From contig JAJPJA010000150.1 of NCBI GenBank assembly GCA_021324455.1, positions 1-64,000 on the forward strand: a stretch of 64,000 bases of DNA. The letters run 5' to 3'. The notes under the pieces were generated by a model. That model ran no database searches. It was given only the letters and a program-made list of their open reading frames with translations, and was not told where the DNA came from. The DNA comes from Pseudomonadota bacterium. Its GTDB lineage: Bacteria > Desulfobacterota > Binatia > Binatales > Binataceae. A program made the translations under genes and the position numbers. Shown here piece by piece: positions 62,021-64,000 of the stretch (positions are counted from its first letter, which is position 1; each line of letters begins with the position of its first letter).

Positions 62021-64000
62021 ATGCGTCCGGCCTACGACGCGATCGTGATTGGTTCCGGTTTTGGCGGCGCCGTTTCAGCCTGCCGAATGGCGCAGGCGGG
62101 CTTCTCGGTGGGCGTGCTGGAGCGCGGACGCAGCTACGAAACCGAGCGCTTCCCGCGCAACTGGAAAGACCCGGCCGACGGCTGGCTGTGGACCGCCGGC
62201 CAGGGACTGTTCGACGTGCGCCCCTTCGAAAAGATGACCGTGGTGCAGTGCGCCGGACTGGGCGGCGGATCGCTGATTTACGCCAACGTTCATCTGCGCG
62301 CGCCGCACGAAGTATTCGCCCGCGGATGGCCGCGCGGCTACAGCCGCGAAGCGCTGGATCCCTACTATGACCTGGCCGCCTACATGCTCGATATCAATTC
62401 GATCAGGCAGTCGCGCCATCTGGGTCTTCCGGCCAAAACCCGGGTGATGGCCGATGTCGCGGCTTCTTTGGGACGCTCCGCTCAGTTCTGCTATCCGAAC
62501 ATCGCGGTGGATTTCGGCGCGCCCGACGCGCCGCATCTGAACAAGTTCGGGGTGACGCAAAGAGGCTGCACATTCTGCGGCGAATGCGATATCGGATGCA
62601 ACGTTCACGCCAAGAACACACTCGATCTCAACTATCTGGCGCTGGCGCGCAAGTGCGGCGCCGAGATCGGAACGCAATGCGAAGTCGTGCGCATCGCCCC
62701 GATCAATGACGGCGGCTGCCACTACCAGGTCGAGTACAAGGACCACGCCAACGGCGGGGCGCCGCTACAATGCAAAGCGCGCTACGTTTTTGTCTGCGCC
62801 GGCGCAGTCAATTCCACCGAGTTGCTGCTGCGATGCCGCGACGTGCATCGCAGCCTGCCCAATCTCAGCGGCCGCCTGGGATACGGCTATTCCGGAAACG
62901 GCGACTTTCTTGCTTTCGCGTTCAACACCGAGCGGCCCTTCAAGCCGTCCGAGGGCCCGACCATCACGACCGCAATTGTATACAGCCGCAAGGAGGACGA
63001 CTTCGACAACTGGTTCATTTTCCAGGAAGGCGGCTATCCAAAGGAGATCGGAGCGCTGCTGCAGTTGCTCAATCCGAGCCGCGGCCTGTTTCGCGAAGCC
63101 GAAGTGCTGTCCCGCGACGAGTTCTACAACGCGCTGCGGCGCCAAACGGCGGGCAAGTACGGATACCCGGATCCCGCCTCCGACAGCACCGCGATTTTTC
63201 TCGCCATGGGGCGCGATCTGGCCGACGGTCAAATCGAGCTGCACGCGCTCTCGCACGACCTGAAAATCACCTGGAATACGTCCTCCAACATGCCTCTATA
63301 CGGCGCGCAGCAGCGATTTTCGGCCGACGTGGCCGAGGCGATGGGGGGCAACGTTGCGCTCAATCCGCTGTGGCGCCTGCTGCATGTGCCGGTCACGGTT
63401 CATAATCTCGGCGGATGCCTGATGGCGGATTCCAAAGATGGCGGCGTTACCGATCCGTACGGCGAGGTGTTCGACTATCCCAACCTGTTCGTGCTCGACG
63501 GATCGATCCTGCCCAAAGCCACCGGGGTAAATCCTTCCCACACCATCGCCGCCGTCGCGGAACGCAACATCGAAGCCGCCATTCGCAGGTTCAAATCGGA
63601 TCCCACCTGGCGCGCGCCGGAAAGCAGCCACGCCGCACCGATTGTCGATCCGCTGAGGGCGATCAGTATCCCCGCCGAAGGCACCTTGCCGCCCAGAACC
63701 CCGGCAGTAGGTATCGCGTTTACCGAAACCATGAAGGGGCACCTAAGCAAGGGATGGAATCCACCCGAGGATTACGCCGGAGCGGAAAAAGCGGGGCAGG
63801 CGGCAGGCAGGCGGATGGAGTTCACGCTCACGATCACGATGCCGGATCTCGATGCCTTCCTGGTCAGTCCGCAACACGCCGGGAAAGCGGTGGGCACGGT
63901 GCTGGTCGATGGCTTCACGCCGCCGCAGGGGGCGCCGGTAACCGACGGCGTATTCAATCTGTTCGTGGACGGCGATCAGTTTTATCAGCGCCGGATGCTG
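62021..64000 (+). CDS. Large GMC oxidoreductase, C-terminally truncated by window
   Basis: 660 codons visible, open at the window end. FAD-binding VIGSGFGGAVSACRMAQAG at about 10-28, AGLGGGSLIYANVHLRAP, a CTFCGECDIGC cluster near 188-198 (four Cys, ferredoxin-like spacing), AGAVNSTELLL, LGYGYSGNGDFLAF, active-site NLGGC, and VNPSHTIAAVAE. After about residue 525 a separate domain begins (GHLSKGWNPPEDY, MEFTLTITMPDLDAFL), seen in very long GMC proteins fused to other modules. GGAGGG precedes two ATG codons; 62021 has the better spacing over 62018. Probably oxidises a bulky alcohol. Confidence 0.85.
   Translation, partial: MRPAYDAIVIGSGFGGAVSACRMAQAGFSVGVLERGRSYETERFPRNWKDPADGWLWTAGQGLFDVRPFEKMTVVQCAGLGGGSLIYANVHLRAPHEVFARGWPRGYSREALDPYYDLAAYMLDINSIRQSRHLGLPAKTRVMADVAASLGRSAQFCYPNIAVDFGAPDAPHLNKFGVTQRGCTFCGECDIGCNVHAKNTLDLNYLALARKCGAEIGTQCEVVRIAPINDGGCHYQVEYKDHANGGAPLQCKARYVFVCAGAVNSTELLLRCRDVHRSLPNLSGRLGYGYSGNGDFLAFAFNTERPFKPSEGPTITTAIVYSRKEDDFDNWFIFQEGGYPKEIGALLQLLNPSRGLFREAEVLSRDEFYNALRRQTAGKYGYPDPASDSTAIFLAMGRDLADGQIELHALSHDLKITWNTSSNMPLYGAQQRFSADVAEAMGGNVALNPLWRLLHVPVTVHNLGGCLMADSKDGGVTDPYGEVFDYPNLFVLDGSILPKATGVNPSHTIAAVAERNIEAAIRRFKSDPTWRAPESSHAAPIVDPLRAISIPAEGTLPPRTPAVGIAFTETMKGHLSKGWNPPEDYAGAEKAGQAAGRRMEFTLTITMPDLDAFLVSPQHAGKAVGTVLVDGFTPPQGAPVTDGVFNLFVDGDQFYQRRML

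Noticed and set aside
1-64000. CRISPR arrays, rRNA genes and complete insertion sequences
   Set aside because: No regularly spaced direct repeats, rRNA-like stretches or intact transposase genes were seen.

Overview
The window is GC-rich DNA with strong C/G preference at third codon positions. It carries genes typical of an aerobic, chemoheterotrophic diderm bacterium: a TonB-dependent receptor with ExbB/ExbD/TonB, tripartite RND efflux, an NodT-type outer-membrane factor, an AsmA protein, BON-domain proteins and a periplasmic HtrA protease. Many oxidoreductases and ring-cleavage enzymes suggest a soil or sediment organism that degrades aromatics, hydrocarbons or steroids. The mix would fit an uncultured Binatota- or deltaproteobacteria-like lineage, but that placement is inference. 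The sequence carries no rRNA or taxonomic marker protein, only one tRNA.

Layout. 1-6 kb: ferredoxin tail with a translationally coupled SDR, beta-carbonic-anhydrase-like protein, secreted SnoaL-like protein, MetE-type methyltransferase, MgtC/DUF4010 membrane protein and an enoyl-CoA hydratase. 6-13 kb: RnfD-like membrane protein overlapping a DUF2330 protein, a domain-swapped Ogt/Ada DNA repair protein, NudC, Mug-type glycosylase, and HtrA/Deg protease ending in a clear terminator. 13-17.5 kb: DHA2 efflux permease convergent with a GH63-type glucosidase. 17.5-23 kb (minus): partial homoprotocatechuate (4-hydroxyphenylacetate) meta-cleavage operon, with a DUF6790 membrane protein, HpaE, HpaD, a DapA-family aldolase/lyase and an HpaB-type hydroxylase. 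23.3-29.3 kb: amidohydrolase, then a TonB receptor-ExbB-ExbD-TonB operon in which tonB is frameshifted. 29.5-39.2 kb (minus): LTXXQ-like protein, OMF, MFP and two tandem RND permeases. 39.7-43.6 kb (plus): CsbD, two BON proteins, a Ser/Thr-rich lipoprotein and AsmA, which looks like an envelope-stress group.

43.6-49.7 kb: isochorismatase-fold protein lacking the usual catalytic triad, alcohol dehydrogenase, ROK kinase, alpha/beta hydrolase, c-type cytochrome and a stand-alone proteasome-beta/HslV-like protein. A repeat-rich non-coding stretch then resembles insertion-sequence debris. 49.8-53.7 kb (minus): tightly packed five-gene operon (PEP-mutase/isocitrate-lyase family, ICMT-like methyltransferase, alcohol dehydrogenase, thioesterase, QueG-like Fe-S protein). 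53.8-55.3 kb: YtcA-MdtN-like pair and tRNA-Asn. 55.4-57.6 kb: DUF3237 protein and a PAS histidine kinase/receiver pair. 57.7-64 kb: TetR regulator, GMC oxidoreductase, VAO/PCMH-family flavoprotein and a second, larger GMC oxidoreductase that runs off the window end. The last block looks like an oxidative module for bulky alcohol or phenolic substrates.

The most noteworthy items are the proteasome-beta-like Ntn hydrolase with Thr directly after the initiator Met (48.0 kb), the reversed Ogt-Ada domain order (8.3 kb), the triad-less isochorismatase fold (43.6 kb), the tonB frameshift (25.16 kb), and the 106-bp inverted-repeat element with TGTCA repeats (49.2 kb).
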